A stretch of 64,000 nucleotides of DNA from Cervus elaphus (GCF_910594005.1 NC_057848.1:137278155-137342154); one strand, 5' to 3'. Counted from the stretch's first letter, positions 11,276 through 23,106 are shown. Notes: generated from the sequence alone by a model not told the origin. Program-made: numbers and translations.

Positions 11276-11597
11276 AAAAGAAGACTCAGAAAAGTCAAAA
11301 ACAAACAAATAAAAATAAAAAAGATGAAAAAGAAACATTAAAATATATTTTAAAAAAACACTGAACTGTTCATTTTCTTGCACATGCAAAATTGCTTTAT
11401 GTATCTTTTCCTTTGAACTTCCTGGTTCCTCTATCTAGGATGTTCTTCTCACCTCTCTTTCTGTGGCCACGTCCTCCTCATTCCTTCAAATTGCTTAGGG
11501 ATCATTTCCTCGAAGCTCCTCTGATTCTTCTGGATGGATAAACGCCTGTCTCTGGTTCTTTCATAGCACACAGATTATCTTTTTATCATGATACCAT

Positions 11598-13094
11598 GTT
11601 GTTGTTCAGTCGCTAAGTCATGTCCGACTCTCTGTGACCCCATGGGCTGTAGCATGCCAGGTTTCGCTACACTTCACCTTCTACAGGAGCTTGCTCAAAT
11701 TCATGTCCATTGAGTCAGTGATGCCATCCAACCAACTCACCCTCTGTCATCCCCTTCTCCTCCGGCCTAGAAACCTTCCCAGCATCAGGGTCTTTTCTAA
11801 TGAGTCAGTTCTTCACATCAGGTGGCCAAAGTATTGGAGTTTCAGCTTCAACATCAGTCCTTCCAATGAATATTCAGGACTGATTTCCTTTAGGACAGAC
11901 AGGTTGGATCTCCTTGCAGTCCAAGGGACTCTCAAGAGTCTTCTCCAACACCACAGTTCAGAAGCATCAATTCTTCAGTGCTCAGCCTTCTTTATGATCC
12001 AACCCTCACACCCATACATGACTACTGGAAAAACCACACCTTTCACTATATGGACTTTGGTGGCAAAGTAATGTTTCTGCTTTTTTTTTTTTTTTTGTCT
12101 CTGCTTTTTAACATGCTATCTAGGTTGGTCATAGCTTTTCTTCCACGGAGCAAGCGTCTTTTAATTTCATGGCTGCAGTCACCATCTGCAGTGATTTTGG
12201 AGACCAAGAAACTAAAGTCTGTCACTGTTTCCATTGCTTCCCCATCTATTTGCCATGAAGTGATGGGACCGGATACCATGATCTTCGTTTTTTGAATGCT
12301 GAGCTTTAAGCCAACTTTTTCACTCTCTTCTTCCAATTTCATCAAGAGGCTCTTTAGTTCCTCTTCACTTTCTGCCATAAGGGTGGTGTCATCTGCATAT
12401 CTGAGGTTATTGATATTTCTCCCAGTTATCTTGATTTCAGGTTGTGCTTCATCCAGTCCGGCATTTCACATGATGTACTCTGCATATAAGTTAAATAAGC
12501 AGGGTGACAATATACAGCCTTGACGTACTCTTTTCCCTATTTGGAACCAGTCCGTTGTTCCATGTCTGGGTCTAACTGGTGCCTCTTGACCTGCATACAG
12601 GTTTCTGAGGAGGCAGGTAAGGTGATCTGGTATTCCCATCTCTTGAGGAATTTTCCACAGTCTGTTGTGATCCACACAGTCAAAGGCTTTAACATAGACA
12701 ATGAAGCAGAAGAGGATGTTTTTCTGGAATTCTCTTGCTTTTTCTTTGATCCACTGGATATTGGCAATTTGATCTCTGTTTCCTCTGCCTTTTCTAAATC
12801 CAGCTTGAACATCTGGAAGTTCAAGGTTCACAAAATGTTGAAGGCTCACTTGGAGAATTTTGAGCATTACTTTGCTAGCATGTGAAATGAGTACAATTGA
12901 GCAGCAGTTTGAACATTCTTTGGCATTGCCTTTCTTTGGGATTGGAATGAAAACTGACCTTTTCCAGTTCTGTGGCCACTGCTGAGTTTTCCAAATTTGC
13001 TGGCATGTTGAGTGCAGCACTTTAACAGCATCATCTTTTAGGATTTGAAACAGCTCAACTGGAATTCCATCACCTCCACTAGCTTTGTTTATAG
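11598..13094 (-). mobile_element. BovB (RTE) LINE, antisense, 5'-truncated, with decayed reverse transcriptase
   Basis: The 3' end lies at 11598 ('ttgttgttcagtcgctaag'); the body continues to 13094. Open frames on the minus strand (12466-13020, 12046-12378) encode reverse transcriptase pieces: FRKGRG, a KAFDCVDHNRLW block, RQGCILSPCLFNLYAEY, and RYADDTTL (the catalytic YADD box) near 12385-12405. The frames do not join, so the protein is broken. A 9-bp target duplication TGATACCAT flanks the element (11589-11597 and 13095-13103). A T-run of about 15 with a short local duplication (near 12080-12094) interrupts the sequence. Confidence 0.93.
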
Positions 13095-13223
13095 TGATAC
13101 CATATTGTCTTGAAATTGTTTAGTCATCCCAACCTTCCCTGACAAATTGGAAGTTCACCAAGGGATAGAAAAGCAGCATTGTCTAAGAACGTCCACATTT
13201 ACCACTTAGCATATAGTACTAAG

Positions 13224-13427
13224 GGGCTTCCCTGGTGGTTCAGTCAGTAAAGAATACACCTGCAATGCAGGAGATCCAGGTTTCATCCTTGGGTCAGAAA
13301 GATCCCCTGGAGAAGGAAAGGGCAACTCATTTCAGTATTCTTGCCTGGAAAATCCCATGGACAGACGAGCCTGGCAGGCTACAGTACATGGGGTCACAAG
13401 AGTCAGACTCAACTTAGCAACTAAATG
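13224..13427 (+). mobile_element. Bov-tA SINE, sense
   Basis: Sense copy from 'gcttccctggtggttcagtc' to 'acttagcaactaaatgaac'. Confidence 0.92.
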
Positions 13428-13617
13428 AACACATATAGTACCAGGCCAATAACATTGGCAGAGCTATATGTTGAATTTATTTGTATAAATAAAATGCATA
13501 GGTGAGCAAGTCATTTAGCTCTACTCCTCAATGATCTAACAGAAGAAGACAGGCCATTACTCTGCCTTAGCTACCCTGAGCATGTAACGTGTCACCTAAT
13601 ACACCTTAAGTAAGAGT

Positions 13618-13995
13618 GAAGTAAATCAGAAAGAGAAACACATTAATGCATGTACGTGGAATCTAAAAAACTGGTACAGATGATCCTAGTTCCAGGGCGG
13701 AAATAGAGACAGAGATGTGAACATGGGAAGTGGGAAAAGGAGGGTGGGACAAATTGGAAGATTAGGATTGACACATATACACAACCGTGTGTAAAGCAGA
13801 GAGCCAGTAGGAAGCTCTTGTGTAGCACAGGGAGCTCAGCTCGGTGCTCTATGATGATGGAGAGGGGTGGGGTGGAAGAGGGAGGGAAGTCCACGAGGGA
13901 GGGGATCTATGTATACAAACAGCTGATTCACTCTGTTGTATAGCAGAAACTAAACACAACGTTGTAAAGCAATTCTACTCCAATTTAACAAAGAG
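13618..13995 (+). mobile_element. L1 3' end, sense
   Basis: 'gaagtaaatcagaaagag', 'gtggaatctaaaaaac', a G-rich region, 'gctgattcactctgttgtat', 'aacgttgtaaagcaattcta'. Confidence 0.85.
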
Positions 13996-14360
13996 AACGC
14001 AGAACCCAGGGGTAGTTTGACCTAAGTATGGTGTCAAGGGTCTGGCTGAACTCCCGATCTCCATACTTCCTCACATTATTGACGTTTATAATGAGGAAAG
14101 TCACATGTATACACAGTCACATGTACGCAAATCACAGGCTCCGGCGGTGTGAGACACTACACCTTTGGAGGAGGTCTGAGAGCAGTTATGGGGGGATGCT
14201 GCAGCAGAGGGCAGTGTCCCACCCATTCCCGCTCAGTGCTCACCCTTCAGCACAGAACTCTGTTTACTATGAATGCCCACAACTCTACCCGAGAAGATTT
14301 TTTTTCAATTCCAAGTGCCTAGAGCACCAGTGCACAGAACAAGTCAGAGTAAGTAAGAGA

Positions 14361-14440
14361 TCTTCCCAACTCAGGGAATGAACCCGGGTCTCCAACATTG
14401 CAGGCAGATTCTTTACCAGTTGAGTCACCAGGGACACCCA
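14361..14440 (-). mobile_element. Bov-tA tRNA-like half, antisense fragment
   Basis: Only the tRNA-like part is present: 'cttcccaactcagggaatg' to 'gagtcaccagggacaccc'. Confidence 0.8.
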
Positions 14441-16175
14441 CTGTAGACCTCATGTAATGGATACAGCCACAGTTCAAGTGAATCACATACTCTTCTAACT
14501 CCACTATTTCTCACCTCTTCTGTCACCTGTCCATCACTTCACGGAAGGAGGAGTCATTTTTCTCAGGACACCGGGATTTTGCGAATTGCTTTAGGCTTAG
14601 TATTTATGAAACTTGTGGCTTTAATTGCTCACCCGTTGCTGCCACTAAGAAGGGCTGAGCTTACTCAAAGCAGGTTAAAATAGGAAGAAAGGAATTAGCA
14701 CGGGACAAGTTAAGCAGAGGCACAGGAAAGCGGTGAAAGTAATTTTCCTTTAGAGAACAGTCCTTATAACCATTGTTCTTTTGCATCACAAAACTGTCAC
14801 AGCTAGTATTACAGAATGAACTGGACATCCTTTTAGAGATGTACTATAAATTTGAACAATTTTTAAAGCCTGGTAAGGAAAGGAGTTTGCTCAGAGCATT
14901 AGAAACTAGCTCTCCAGCATTTTATCTACTGCACAGAACAAACCAGTATTGACTTTGTGGAAGTGGTCCTGACTCAGAGCTAAAACACTCCCGGCTTGCT
15001 AATATTTCAAGTAGTAGTAAGAGGATGCTGCCTAATTGCCATCTTAATCTCAAAGATGCTAATGAAAATGACATTGGGGACAGGAAGATGATTTTACTTC
15101 TGATGAAAAAAGGATGCGTCACATAATGACAGAATGGGTTTCATCAACTTATTTTGCCCAAAATAATAGATATGAGGAAAGAATGACTTTTTTAGTCATT
15201 AAGATACCAAACATGTCTTACTTACCAGAAGGAAAGGGAGAGAGAGAGAGACAGAGGGAGAGGGTGAGCCAGAGGGAGGGAGCTGGGGGATGGGATGAGA
15301 ATGAGGACCAGCTAAGAAGGTAAGGGCTGCTATGAATGGTGTGGTTTCTGCTTTCGGATCAGAGCCGACCAAATCAGCTTGTGAAGCTTCACAGAGACTG
15401 TGACAGTCAGTCCCGGGGCTCCCAGAGAGCAATTAAGAACAACTAGGTAAAACTAGAATGCGCTTGGGCAGGGGGGTGGGGTTGAGGGACAGGAGAAACT
15501 GGTTGGTTGTCAGAGGTTCCTGTGGCTCAATACTTGCCGTATCCTCCAGTGTCATGATAGAAATGCTGCTGAGAAACACAGCAGCATCCTTTATCCATCT
15601 TCTTACTGAACAAAATCAATTTTCAGTTATAAGTTCCACTCTTCCTGTATTTTAGGGGACAGTATTGATGTCCCCTCCAGATTCCCTCAGATCCCTTGCA
15701 GCAGGCTCCACCCACCCATCCCAAGCTTCTGGGTACTTTTCTGTTAAGGGTTTGCACTTATGATGTTCAGAGCTTTGCCTTTAGCACTGGAGGCCAAGCA
15801 TGCCTTGAAGTATGCCTCCCCTGACCCTCAGTTAAATCTGAGTTTCACATAAACAATCAAGAATGTTTTAGTATAAAAATATACTACTATTTATATAGTA
15901 CATACCAATAAGATTTCATGAAACATATTTCTTAAAAGTTTTTTTATCTGAACACAAATTTAACTGGACATCCTGTATCATCATTTGCTAAATCTGGAAA
16001 CCCAATCTAAGGGAACTTATAAACAATGACTTATTGGGACAGAAGTGCAATGGTCCAGCTCCTCAAAATGTAAAAACCTAGAGATACCAATACTTTATGC
16101 CCCAGAATCCCTTGCAGGATTAAGCTGAGTCCTCAAACTCATACCTCACCAGAGACATCAAATTGCTCATCTTCT
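14441..16175. other. SYTL5 intron, no recognised gene
   Basis: Largely unique intron. An AG-rich simple tract (about 15231-15290) is the main landmark. A donor-like sequence on the minus strand beside it ('ctggtaagta') has no matching exon. The open frames at 14922-15122 and 15458-15655 look like chance. Confidence 0.5.
15231..15290. repeat. Purine-rich (GA)n/(GGGA)n tract
   Basis: 'gggagagagagagagacaga' followed by G/A-rich units. Confidence 0.85.
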
Positions 16176-16179
16176 TCAC

Positions 16180-16320
16180 TTTTTTAAAAAATTGAGGTAT
16201 AGTTGCTTTACAATATTTTGTTGGTTTCTGCTTACAGCAAATTGAATCAGCTCTATTTACACATATATCCCCTCCCTCCTGGACCTCCCTCTCACCCATC
16301 TAGGTCACTTACTCCCTTAC
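16180..16320 (-). mobile_element. L1 3' end fragment, antisense
   Basis: Antisense L1 tail: 'aattgaggtatagttgcttt', 'acaatattttgttggtttc', 'gaatcagctctatttacac'. Confidence 0.75.
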
Positions 16321-16397
16321 TGGTAGCTCCCAGAATCATTTCAATTAATAAATTACTTACTTAGGAATCCTTGTCTGAGGATTCATTTCTAGGAGAG

Positions 16398-16735
16398 TAG
16401 GATTTTTTTTTAACTTTTTATTTTGTATTGGGGTATAGCCAATTAGCAGACAATGTTGTGAGATTCAGATGAACAGGAAAGGGACTCAGCCATGTATATA
16501 TATGTTCCCATTCTCCCCTAAACTCCCCTCCCCTCCAATCCAGGCTGCCACATAACATTGAGCAGAGCTCCCTGTGCTATATAGTAGGACCTTGTTGGTT
16601 ATCCATTTAAGTATAGCAGTGTGTACATGTTCATCCCAAACTCCTTAACTATCCCCTTCCCCCATTCATCTCCCTAGCAACTGTAAGTTCCTTCTCAAAG
16701 TCTGTGAGTCTATTTGATTTGTTGTTGTTGTTGTT
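16398..16735 (-). mobile_element. L1 3' end, antisense
   Basis: Antisense L1 3'UTR: 'ttttattttgtattggggta', 'gggactcagccatgtatata', 'ccctgtgctatatagtagga', 'gttggttatccattt'. Confidence 0.85.
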
Positions 16736-17739
16736 TTTGAGTATTAGCTAAGACTTTTTTTTTTTAAGGATTTAAGATAGATATCTCACAAATCACACCA
16801 CATTGACAACTCATCACAGCGTGAAAGGAATTAGGAATCACTGCCTTGAAGAGCATTCTGTTTGTTAATTACAGTTCACATTTCTATGCCTTAAAAAAAA
16901 ACAAAACTCAGCTGTCTTATGTGTCAAGTCCCAAGAAACCAGTGAAGAGCCATTTGCCATGTTCCTCCGAGAGGCTGCTGCACCTTGCCTAAGCCATTCA
17001 TACATTTCCCTGCTTTGAAACTCCTGAAAAGAAATAAAGTCTAACCAGGCATCTGAAAAATAATCATTTCCACTCCAATATGAGTTTTTAAAAACGATGC
17101 TCAAGCCCAGCTGCTCCAGGAAAAGAGCAATGAACTATGAAGAAATATGCGTGGAAGAGGAGAAGGGGGAATTAACTGCTAAGCTAGGCCAGGTAATAGA
17201 TGACAGAGGCCAGAATCTTGCAAATTCTCTTTTGGGGAATCTGCTGTTACAGGGGAGGCTGCAGTTCTGCTTGAAGAACCTAATGAGAAAAGAAGGTCTG
17301 CAAGCTTGACTACTTGGCTTTGCAGAATTCCTCCAGCTCCGAGAAAATAAAAAAGGAGTTAACACCTTTTAGGGATGGGAGTGAAGAAAAGATAGGCCAC
17401 CTCCTGCCCCCACTTCCTAAGGAATAATTTGGGGATAATGTAACTCATCTCACAGTGGCAGTCCTTTAATGAATGAGTCATCATTGTGATAAATACATGT
17501 TTCAGGAAAAGGACATTTTGCTCTACTGATCTCCCAAACATCCTGACTCTCCTTCTTATTGGGAAGACATTGTTCTTGGCCTAGTTCAGTCAAAGCACCC
17601 TGACTATTATTAATATATTCTATCTCTAAATCAAAGCACCCTGACCATTATATTCTATCTATTGCTCTTTGGTATTTACAATCTCAAAGATAAAGTCTAT
17701 TTAGGACAACCTTCCAATTTACAACAAGAGGCACCTGGG
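16736..17739. other. SYTL5 intron with a 41-bp tandem duplication
   Basis: No gene recognised; opposing open frames at 17097-17365 lack domain or splice support. A local duplication at about 17590-17668 repeats 'tcaaagcaccctgac' with a period of 41 bp. Confidence 0.5.
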
Positions 17740-18035
17740 TCAATACACCAGTCTTTGGTGAAACATGTCCATATGGCTTTATAGCTTTACGTGTGTGGTT
17801 CTTTTTATGCACGGATTTTTTTTTTTTTTTTTTTACCCATAGTAAATACTACAGTACTCCAGGATCCTTAGTTGGGTAAATCCTTGGATATGGAGCTGCA
17901 TGAGGATACAGAGGAACTATGGATAGGAAAAGCTTACTGTCAAGTGATACTCGGATTTTTGACAGGCAAAGTGAGGGGGTGGGGTCAGTGCAACTAACTC
18001 CTATGTTATTTCAGGGTCAGCTGTATCTACACGCA
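17740..18035 (+). mobile_element. Tigger/MER2-like DNA transposon fragment
   Basis: Matches the pogo-type consensus I recall: 'gcacggattttttt', 'agtaaatactacagtact', 'gttgggtaaatccttggat', 'gatactcggatttttgac', 'cagggtcagctgtat'. A second fragment of the same family lies near 39.66 kb. Confidence 0.6.
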
Positions 18036-19289
18036 GAAGTTGTTAAGACACAAGGAATAAACCCGGGCAGCTAGATTCTGAAACAACCATGTAAGCACTG
18101 TGATATTGGAGAGTATGACCCTTACTCTTCTTAAGTAACTGTAAAATGAATAATTTAATTTTCTTCATTGAGCCAGGAGACTAAGTGTTTTGAATGGGGG
18201 ACTCCATCTTTCCTCTTTATATGGATATATTATCCCTTTTAAATGCCAGCCTGAAATATGAGCCAAGATAGCTCATCCAGCAAGTCCCCATGAGGCTGAA
18301 CAAAAATAGCATCTCTAAATAATTTTGATCCCTGAGAGTTAGGAACTCAGCAATCAAAACCAAAATTGAGATTTTCCTACATAAGGTTTTGTGGGACAAG
18401 ATAGGGGGCCACCCGAAGAGAAGTCAAAGGAAATGATTTCAAGGACAAATGCAACCAGGGTCTAAAGTATATTTTATCATAAAGGAAATATAGCTACATT
18501 CTTGAGAATTTGGAAAGGAATGAATACAATCATCATCTTTTGATAGGGGATGATAAATGATTTATTTTATGCTTATTTTTTTCTTTGAAGTTTTACATAA
18601 AGTGACACATGTTTGTAGGAATGCTATAGGGAAAAAGATATCGGTATGGACAGTACCTGCGCTCTTAATGACCCATGAGGATAGATCTTTTTTCTCTTCG
18701 TTGCCTTTGATAATATACTAGTCATGAAAATCGGCCTTGAATTCTGTTCCAACAGGATAAAGAACATTCAGCCTGATAGGAAATGACTAGACTCTTGGCT
18801 ATCCTTTCTCTCTTTACTTTTCTTGACAAGGTGATAGCTCTATGCATGGGAGATTTGAGGAGCTGGCCTTCTAATAACAAGTTAGGGGTGGTAGAACTAG
18901 AAGGAAGTGGAATTTATGGAAATTCTCTGAGGCAATTCAAAGGAAATTATTATTAATTTTTTAAAGTTGTAAGGAATGTATATGACACCTAGAGGTTTCT
19001 TTTTCCAAAGCTTAAACAGAAAATAAATTAAAAAATCAATGAAAACAATTTATTTTCCTGGATTCATCCATGTGAACTGCAGCCCTGAGTCCCCAAAAAA
19101 CATCTCAGTCTCAGCCATGCAAGTAACACAGATGATTTTGATAGCTGAAATTCCAGAAATATAAGTGCTTACCATTTCAACAAAAAACTATCCTCCTGGC
19201 TTTTCACGTTCTGTATTAGTTTAAGATCTCTGAGAGGGAATACATTACAGGTATCTAGAAGCATTGTTTGGATAGAAATATACAAACCT
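18036..19289. other. SYTL5 intron, no recognised element
   Basis: Unique-looking AT-rich intron upstream of a SINE; nothing with coding or RNA-gene signature seen. Confidence 0.5.
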
Positions 19290-19498
19290 AGGCTTCCCTG
19301 GTGGCTCAGATGGTAAAGAATCCACCGGCAATGTGCGAGACCTGGATTCGATCCCTGGGTTGGGAAGATCCCCTGGAGGAGGGCATGGCAACTCGCTCCA
19401 ATATTATTGCCTGGAGAATCCCCATGGACACGGGAACGTGGCAGGCTATATACTCCATGGGGTCGCAAAGAGTCAGACACAACTGAAGTGACTGAGCA
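19290..19498 (+). mobile_element. Bov-tA SINE, sense
   Basis: From 'aggcttccctggtggctcag' to 'actgaagtgactgagcacg'. It lies about 60 bp past the donor of the SYTL5 exon at 19561. Confidence 0.92.
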
Positions 19499-19560
19499 CG
19501 AATGCACATACCAACCCTGTCCTCAGTCTCTTCCTTTGGCTAATCTGTTATGTGTCTTAC

Positions 19561-19695
19561 CTGTCGGAACCAGGGGCTGACTTTAAACTCCGAAAATTGT
19601 GGCTGTCTAAGTCCAAGCTGTAGCTCCGCCCACTTTCAGTTTTGGGAGTGATAATTTCTCCTCTGGTTGCTGATCTGAACTTGCTAAGAAGAAAT
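19561..19695 (-). CDS. SYTL5: SYTL5 coding exon, linker (about exon 6)
   Basis: The 135-nt minus-strand exon starts after an atttcag acceptor and ends at GACAG|GTAAGA. One base finishes the Gly codon, 44 codons follow and two bases begin an Arg codon. The peptide opens FLLSKFRSATRGEIITPKT and includes GRSYSLDLD and FRSLKSAPGSD. These strings are close to mammalian SYTL5 and have no counterpart in SYTL4. The region is basic and serine-rich, lies in the linker before C2A, and has no known catalytic role. A Bov-tA SINE sits only about 60 bases past the donor (19290-19498), in the downstream intron, so the splice donor is close to mobile DNA but intact. Confidence 0.94.
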
Positions 19696-20906
19696 CTGAA
19701 ATTACACATATACATACATATATTTAAAAGGAAGATAAGAAAACATTTCAGTATATCATTTTAAGAATACCATTTATTGTACTTCCAACGGTATATAATT
19801 CTTCAATGAAGCTGACTTGAGGCTGAGCAATTCTGGGGAGTCCCCATGGCTTCTGCAACAGAGGGTCAATGGTACCTGTAGAGGCAGTGAGGGCATTCTC
19901 CCAAAGCCATACCAGCTGCTGGTAGGCTAGGACTCTATCCTTCTAAGAAAAATATCACTGACTATGGGGACTCACCACTATCACCTAAGAATGGTGAAGC
20001 ACTGCCCGGGCTGAACTTATTTACACAGTGCTGAGAAAAGGGGAGTTTGAACTCACCTTGCTCAGACAGAAGAGCTACAATGATCCTCTGGGATCAACTA
20101 ATGTAGCAACTTACTAGACTGCAGCTCGATGAGAAGGACAACTCTTGTTCCTCTTGTTCCCTGTCAGGCCCCCTGAAGTTAGAGGGAGGCCTGGCATGAA
20201 CTAGAACCCAGCCAGTTCTTGAGGAATAAGTGACTGCACGCATGCTCCTGGGGTAATAAGTCTGAACAATGGAATGGCTCACACCACATGAACCTTGACT
20301 GCATTCCCATTTCCCCAAATTATATGGAACTTAAGCCAAAAGAGCTCTTCAGAAACCAATATTCAGGTCATCATCCAAGTTATCAAAAGCCTCAAACATG
20401 GGTCTTTTCAAATGCACTCACATAAAGACAAACCAAAGCTATTTTCCTTTTGTGATGGTATCAGTAGAGACCAGTTCATTTACTTTACTGGCTATAGTTT
20501 TCTCATGGGGAAAAACTATTCCAGAGGTACTGGGACGATCTTAATAGGATCTGCCAAGTCGTCTGTTTCAAAGACCACTGGTGGAGTGTCTCATCAAAGT
20601 GTCAGAAGCTTCAATCTGCCTGAAAATTACATTTTAGGTGAGAATAGCACTTAATATCATGTCAAATGATGTTGCTTGGAGAACCACTGTATACATGTCC
20701 TTACCTCTGCACAGCTGCTTCCGGTGTCTCCTCTATGTGAACTCTTCCTCCTTTTTTGTTATCCTGGGCCCTCTCCCTCTTTCAAACTCCTCATCAAGTC
20801 CATTTTAGAATTTGATGCCTTTCCCAATGGTCCCTGTGCCCTCCCAACATCGATAATCTAATATTTAATTATTTATTCCCATATTATATCTTTTGTAGTC
20901 ATATAG
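19696..20906. other. SYTL5 intron, no recognised element
   Basis: Intron between coding exons. A donor-like site on the minus strand (near 20050, 'caaggtgagt') was tested and has no SYTL5-like peptide upstream. No repeat family recognised. Confidence 0.5.
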
Positions 20907-21033
20907 CTTCCCTGGTAGCTCAGTGGGAAAAATTCCACCTGCCATGCAGGAAACAGAGGTTCAATCCCTGGGTCAGGAAGATCCCCTGGAGAAGGAAATG
21001 GCAACCCAGTATTCCTGCCTGGAAAATCCCATG
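20907..21033 (+). mobile_element. Bov-tA SINE, sense, 3'-truncated
   Basis: 'agcttccctggtagctcagt' to 'gaaaatcccatgg'; the last part of the BovB-derived half is missing. Confidence 0.85.
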
Positions 21034-21793
21034 GATAGAAACCTTTTCTTTTCAACTAGGTGTTACATTCTTTGACGACAGAATAATCAGATCCCAGTTT
21101 GGAGTTTCAGCAGAGCTCAGTCCAGCACTAGGACTCTTTTGACAATTCAGGATGTATATCCTTCACGGTACTATTTAGCTCCTTACAGTCTCCCAGCTCC
21201 AGGCTCGCCATTCTGTAGCCCACATAGTGATGTCTGGCCCGGGGTCCACACACTCTACCTCCTAGAGGCCCTTGTGGGCTCCATACCAAAATCAATCAGA
21301 TCAGTGATTGTTTTTGACGGCCCAGGCACCATGCTGAACACTGCAGCACAAAAGTAAAAAAGCCAGTAGAAGAGCTTACAATGAAGAGGAGGGGAGAGAG
21401 GGGGTGTATCCGGCGAGATCAGTTCATTTGCTTGACACTCTTGTGTAAGGAGGGGTTGATGTCAGAGTGCAAAATCAAGAGTGATGCAGAGGCACAAGCC
21501 ATTGTGGGAGCCCCAAGGAGACACAAATAGGTTTAGAATGGTAGGAAGTCTCAAGATATAGGACATATGGCCCCTCTAGCTATCTTTCCCATTCATCACT
21601 GCTAATTAACGAAGGCGTGGTTAGTCATGAGTGTTTGAGTCAAATGACATTTAGGATTCATGCCTACTCATAGTAAAAGATTCTTTAAAGAAAGAAAAAA
21701 AATACACTTTCTGTAGAGACAGATCAAGGCTCAGGGACTGGCAGCCTTTCACATTGGCTTTTAAGAGAACAAAGCCATGCTACCCAGTGTGCG
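21034..21793. other. SYTL5 intron, no recognised gene
   Basis: Intronic DNA with a short open frame at 21139-21357 that I cannot connect to a family. No clear repeat. Confidence 0.45.
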
Positions 21794-21998
21794 TGTATGT
21801 GCTCAGTCATGTCTGACTCTTTGTGACCCCATGGACTGTAGCCCACCAGGCTCCTCTGGCCATGGGATTTCCCAGGAAAGAATACTGGAGTAAGTTGCCA
21901 TATTCCCTTTTCCACGGGGTCTTCCCAGCCCAGGGATTGAACCCACGTCTACTGCGTTGGCAGGTGGATTCTTCACTGCTGAGTCATCAGGGAAGCCC
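21794..21998 (-). mobile_element. Bov-tA SINE, antisense
   Basis: 'gtatgtgctcagtcatgtct' to 'gagtcatcagggaagcccc'. Confidence 0.92.
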
Positions 21999-22214
21999 CA
22001 CACTACTCAGAACAAACCTTAAAGCCACTTGGTATAGATTAGGATTCTCACTACCTGGACCATAAAACAGGCCACCAGCTGACTAAGAAATAGAGACTAT
22101 GGAGACTGCAAGGGGCAGGGCTATGAAGCAACACTTTGCCCTTGGGGTCCTTTTTTCATTTTTGATGTGGACCATTATTACAGTCTGTATTGAATTTGTT
22201 ACAATGTTATTTCT

Positions 22215-22337
22215 CTTTTATGCTTTGGTTTTGTGGCCAGGAGGCATGTGTGATCTTAGCTCTCTGACCACGGATTGAAGTCACACCTCCTGCACTGGAA
22301 GGCAAAGTCTCAACCACTGGACCACCAGGGAAGTCCT
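22215..22337 (-). mobile_element. CHR-type SINE, antisense
   Basis: 'gtggccaggaggcatgtgtg', 'ctcaaccactggaccaccag', 'gggaagtcct'. Confidence 0.8.
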
Positions 22338-22997
22338 GCCTTTCAGTCCTAATAACCTGCATTTTGGGGGCCAATTGACTCCCCTGATGGAACCTTCTCG
22401 TTTCCAGTTTCCCAGCACTTCCCTGTTGGCCTCTCATTCCTATTCTCAGTACTTGACACATAGATTTGCTTTCTGAATGTAGTGAGGTGGCCAAATGGTT
22501 CCTTCCTTAAGGAGACCTGCATTTTAAACAGGGGAGACAGTGTTTGAAGCCCTATTAAGAAATCTTGGATTTGGCTGGTTCATACATCAGCACTCAGGTT
22601 GGGCGGGTTGGGGAGGGTGGAGGGGTTGGTGTCTACTACAACAAAGGTAGTTGTCACCTCCTACAGGCAACATTGGCCCAAGCATGAAGCCTTCTACTGA
22701 GAAATAAAGGGATTCGCTTGGTATAAGATCAGATATGTCAAATGAAAGCAAAATCCTCACAGGTTCAGGTCAGAAGGGACCTTTATCTAAAACTGAAAGT
22801 AATTAAAACTGCATTTCCTGAGGCAAATGATAAGAGAATGTTACCTCGGTGGGGTCTCTGACCTTTTCTGGGTCATTTAAGTGACATTAGACTTCCAAAA
22901 CAGCGGGGGCCGACGGGGGGTGGGGGGGAGGGGGCTGTCTATGTCACAGGTGACTGGAACAAGGATCAAAGATTCCCTTGAAGAGGCTGTGTCTTAC
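22338..22997. other. SYTL5 intron downstream of the 22998 exon
   Basis: It contains G-rich tracts near 22599-22631 and 22905-22935. The latter lies within about 95 bp of the exon's donor. No repeat family recognised. Confidence 0.5.
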
Positions 22998-23106
22998 CCC
23001 TTTCTCCTGGGTCCATCGTGGCTGGCCTTCTGCCCAGCAGAAGGCAAAGCATCTGACTTTTCTGTGTTCTGGCGGGTTTGTTCTTGGCTTTGTATTTCTC
23101 CATCTC
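22998..23106 (-). CDS. SYTL5: SYTL5 coding exon, start of the linker (about exon 5)
   Basis: This 109-nt minus-strand exon follows a ttaatgag acceptor and ends at GG|GTAAGA. Two bases complete the Gly codon, 35 codons follow (DGEIQSQEQTRQ at the start, KASHDGPRRK at the end), and two bases begin the next Gly. The 35-codon length equals that of the human protein between the same junctions as I recall it. The segment is hydrophilic and low in complexity, and is the start of the region between the Rab-binding domain and the C2 domains. It diverges more than the previous exons, for example DALPSAGQ in the middle, as expected for a linker. Only in-phase joining with both neighbours, together with the EQTRQ and KASHDGP matches, identifies it; an ORF scan would miss it. 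Confidence 0.9.

Noticed and set aside
12466..13020. Reverse transcriptase frame as a possible domesticated gene
   Set aside because: It is one frame of a 5'-truncated BovB with a target duplication; frames are broken up- and downstream.
15210..15260. Minus-strand donor-like 'ctggtaagta' next to a purine tract
   Set aside because: The upstream sequence is simple repeat with no coding match.
17097..17365. Overlapping opposed open frames of about 70 codons
   Set aside because: No domain or splice phase, and both strands are equally open, as expected by chance.
19290..19400. tRNA-like head and B-box sequences in many places
   Set aside because: These are the tRNA-derived heads of Bov-tA and CHR SINEs, without a cloverleaf or mature tRNA ends.
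20045..20110. Minus-strand donor-like site (caag|gtgagt) in a SYTL5 intron
   Set aside because: No acceptor or SYTL5-like peptide in a phase that could join the neighbouring exons.
22840..22885. Possible SYTL5 exon end (minus) with a peptide resembling NDPEKVRDP beside a gtaac donor
   Set aside because: An upstream stop and lack of an acceptor in phase; the true exon at 22998-23106 matches far better.
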